From: Dermanyssus gallinae
Lineage: Eukaryota > Arthropoda > Arachnida > Mesostigmata > Dermanyssidae
Length of the DNA stretch: 64,000 nt
NCBI GenBank assembly: GCA_003439945.1
Contig: QVRM01001482.1
Span: 62,001 to 126,000 of the forward strand
Direction: 5' to 3'
Shown here: positions 61,587 to 64,000 of the stretch, piece after piece
How the letters are laid out: every line of letters starts with the position of its first letter
How positions within the stretch are numbered: position 1 is the stretch's first letter
The notes under the pieces: generated by a model
The model's input: only the letters and a program-made list of their open reading frames with translations
What the model was told of the DNA's origin: nothing
Database searches by the model: none
Program-made: the position numbers and the translations under genes

Positions 61587-61849
61587 GCCGTGAAATGAGC
61601 CCAAACGTTGTTATTCCACTCAATTCACTCGCTAAGACATGCATCTTGGTGGTGACTTTATAATTTTTTCGCAGCGTAGCTGTGCCAAATGTCAAAATCT
61701 CGTGTTTTAAGGTAACCCGATACTCCAAATGTCGATAAAAGTATCCGCTGTTACTCTGTGAGCATGTATCATTATGATCCTTACACAATCGGTTATAATA
61801 AATGCGTGAAATGTGGCAAACATGGGTGGCCCTATATTTTTTTCAGTGA

Positions 61850-61852
<3 letters not shown>
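61587..61852 (+). repeat. Right terminal inverted repeat of Tc1-like element
   Basis: Inverted copy of 60262-60527. Its inner end lies 52 bp upstream of the transposase start codon, so the repeat probably also carries the transposase promoter. Confidence 0.92.

Positions 61853-61881
<29 letters not shown>
61853..61881. repeat. (TA)n microsatellite at transposon right end
   Basis: The TA repeat abuts the right transposon end and includes the TA target duplication. Confidence 0.95.
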
Positions 61882-61886
<5 letters not shown>

Positions 61887-64000
61887 CATATACATACTAT
61901 GTGTCTTAAGCACCGGGACGTCCGCGGGTGACGGAATGGGAAGTTTGCTGGCCATACTTGGCTATTTGCAGTCGCAGGTTCTATCCCAACGTGAAACATC
62001 TCAGTCTTGTCACGATTAGTTCCATTAATTTATAACAGTTAACTCGTTGCACTGAATTTTGACCTGCGTATTTATTATATGGGAAACGTCCCAACAGATT
62101 ATTAGCAAGGAAATATGATATCGAACTATAACAGAATTTTTATATTATAGACGTATCCACCTTTACGAGTTTTGTTCTTTCACAGTTTCTTCTGGTACTT
62201 CACTACATTACCAGATGCTGTTAGGAAGCGAGGTTAGGATTTTTTTTATATGCGCTCTTAGTAGAATTATAAACACCTCTGCGCTGCATGTATATATATA
62301 TATATATATATCCGTTGAAATGTCCTAACTAGTCAAGGAAGTCTGCAAAAGGGAGTTATCAAAATCGACATATTTTAGTATGTGAGTTCAGCAGCAGAAT
62401 ATATATATATATCCGTTGAAATGTCCTAACTAGTCAAGGACGTCTGCAAAAGGGAGTTATAAAAATCGATATATTTTAGTTTGTGAGTTCAGCAACAGAG
62501 CAGAAGCATGTCATGTTTATAGATAATTACGTAACACTTTCAGAGAGTAGCTGCGACTAAGTTTGATCGATTTCATGCTTTCATGCTCAGAATCGAGAAT
62601 TTATTTCTTAAAAGTAAATCTCTTGGTTGACTATGTTTGGTATAGGACACGAACATATTGCGTACTAGAATACAGAGAACTCAAAGATTTGCTAGCTGAG
62701 AACGTAGCAACGAACTTAGTTTTGCCCAATACTCTAGCTACCATTGACCAACTAACTAGGTGTTTGGAATAGGTTCTAAACTCTGCAAATGGACGCAAAA
62801 CGTATTGGTTCGCTGGGCAAAGTATCGCCTACGTTTCACCAATATGTGCTGCTTCATTGGTGAAGTGGGAGCATTGCACACTACGAAATGTTTATTGAAC
62901 ATTGTGCAAACCGTTTTAGGAAAGGCTGCGATGAGCGAAAATAACTATATACTGTGGCCACCTAGGAACCTCGTAACAAACATGAAATCAAGACGCTGAT
63001 AGGACGATGTAAAAGTTTCCGTGCAGTTATGCAGTGATTGTAGAGGAATGTGGATTGTGGACTCAGAAATTGACGAAATAACGCTTTGGTCTATATTTAT
63101 ATATATGTATATATATATATAATCGTCTGCATAACGCACCGGTTGCACGCTAGCCATTAGGTACGTATGATAAATTTAAACGACTTAATATCCTAGAATA
63201 GATGTCTAATACTGTTTGGTGTCCGTAATATTAGCGGCACCTTAGATAGATTGACTAGTTTAATATCAATATTTGAAATTTGATTACCTCGGTGTATATA
63301 CTCTTATTCTGTAGTTTAATTATAATCATTTACATGTTTTAGGAAAATTAGCTTCTTTTGAACTAGTTTTGCTTTAAACAAAAGTTTGAGGTTTTTTGAT
63401 ACACTCGTTTTCCTGACTCATCATAATAAAGTAATTAACAACGTAGCGTTCAAGAAATTAGCTTAACGAGAACAAGTCGCAATTGTGTACGCCAATAAGA
63501 GAGGGCTTCCGATGCCAGAGAGTTTTGATAACGGTGTCTGGCGAACACACTGGTCTAAACCGAAACCCAAGGGTGGACGGGTGAAGGCTTTAGGTATATC
63601 CCAAGACTTTCGCTATGCTTTACCTCCCCCTTTACCGTTCTATCATTTCTTCTGCCTATATATAGCTCTCTCTCTCTCTCTCGTACTTAGTTCGTACTCG
63701 GAGAGATCGGCTGTGAACAAAGTCCCCGTCAGACTTTGCGGGGAAGACGTAGAAGTTGCTAACGAGCAACATACGAAGCATCTCTTCAGCAGCAGCCGCT
63801 ACGATACAGTGGCCTACTACTACTCTTTACTACAGTTTCCGCTGCTAGACGACTGAAATCGGCTCAGTCGTCATCGAGGGTAGACGAGGAAAGAAGCCAC
63901 GCGTCTCTGTCGAGTAACGCGCAAAGCCGCGATGCTCGACGCAGGGCAAAAGATCCAGATGGGACCGCAAAAGTTGCTCTCATCTATATCTATCACCAGC
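61882..64000. other. Gene-less right flank
   Basis: AT-rich unique DNA with a 99-bp tandem duplication at 62300-62497, a short (TA)n near 63097-63121 and a CT run near 63668-63683. The open frame at 63485-63856 has no recognisable domain. Confidence 0.5.
62300..62497 (+). repeat. 99-bp tandem duplication including a (TA)n tract
   Basis: Two adjacent copies (62300-62398 and 62399-62497) each begin with a TA run followed by ccgttgaaatgtcctaact, and end near gagttcagca. They differ by only a few substitutions. Confidence 0.92.

Larger units (their letters stand above)
60262..61852 (-). mobile_element. Complete Tc1-like DNA transposon with 266-bp terminal inverted repeats
   Basis: The element is 1,591 bp. 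It starts cagtcactga... and ends ...tcagtgactg, and is flanked on both sides by TA (60260-60261 and 61853-61854), the obligate Tc1/mariner target. The terminal inverted repeats are 266 bp each (60262-60527 and 61587-61852), with a small number of mismatches. A single minus-strand transposase frame fills the space between them. The right end lies in a (TA)n microsatellite, which offers many TA targets. The ends are intact, so the copy might still be moved by a transposase supplied elsewhere. Confidence 0.93.

Overview
The window looks like non-coding eukaryotic DNA, most likely from an arthropod. The evidence is an R1-type non-LTR retrotransposon (a lineage typical of arthropods), Tc1-like DNA transposons, a tRNA-derived SINE family, at least one spliced microexon candidate, and a very high density of (TA)n, (CT)n and CAA/CAG-type simple repeats. 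There are no operons, no ribosome-binding sites and no long conserved host coding region. I could not name the species; a mesostigmatid mite or other chelicerate is a guess. Most long open frames are either translations of microsatellites (Tyr/Ile, Leu, Gln or His runs) or overlapping frames in GC-rich, CpG-rich low-complexity DNA.

Layout: 1-3.3 kb is unique and low-complexity DNA. 3.34-4.75 kb is a young 5'-truncated R1-like retrotransposon with a poly(A) tail and a 14-bp target-site duplication. 4.8-13.8 kb is gene-less and rich in (TA)n arrays. 13.85-14.05 kb is a decayed Tc1-like transposase end abutting a (TA)n array. 14-20.5 kb is gene-less. 20.568-20.603 kb is a strong candidate 36-nt coding microexon on the plus strand, with branch point, pyrimidine tract, AG and GTAAGT. 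21.31-21.49 kb is a tRNA-derived SINE with a perfect 15-bp duplication. 28.3-31.0 kb holds a badly decayed LINE. 40.04-40.22 kb is a second copy of the same SINE in the opposite orientation, with its own duplication. 45.2-46.3 kb may hold LINE debris. 47.9-48.35 kb is the C-terminal part of another LINE reverse transcriptase. 49.2-50.9 kb is a dense trinucleotide-repeat cluster. 52.36-52.80 kb contains three perfect hairpins. 60.26-61.85 kb is a complete Tc1-like transposon with 266-bp terminal inverted repeats and a transposase killed by one stop and one frameshift.

Biologically, the window reads as a long intron or intergenic tract of a plus-strand host gene (represented only by the microexon) that has been repeatedly colonised. 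The SINE copies must have been mobilised by a LINE, but I see no shared 3' tail with the R1-like element, so its partner is not identified here. Nothing in the window is a prokaryotic defence or CRISPR system.
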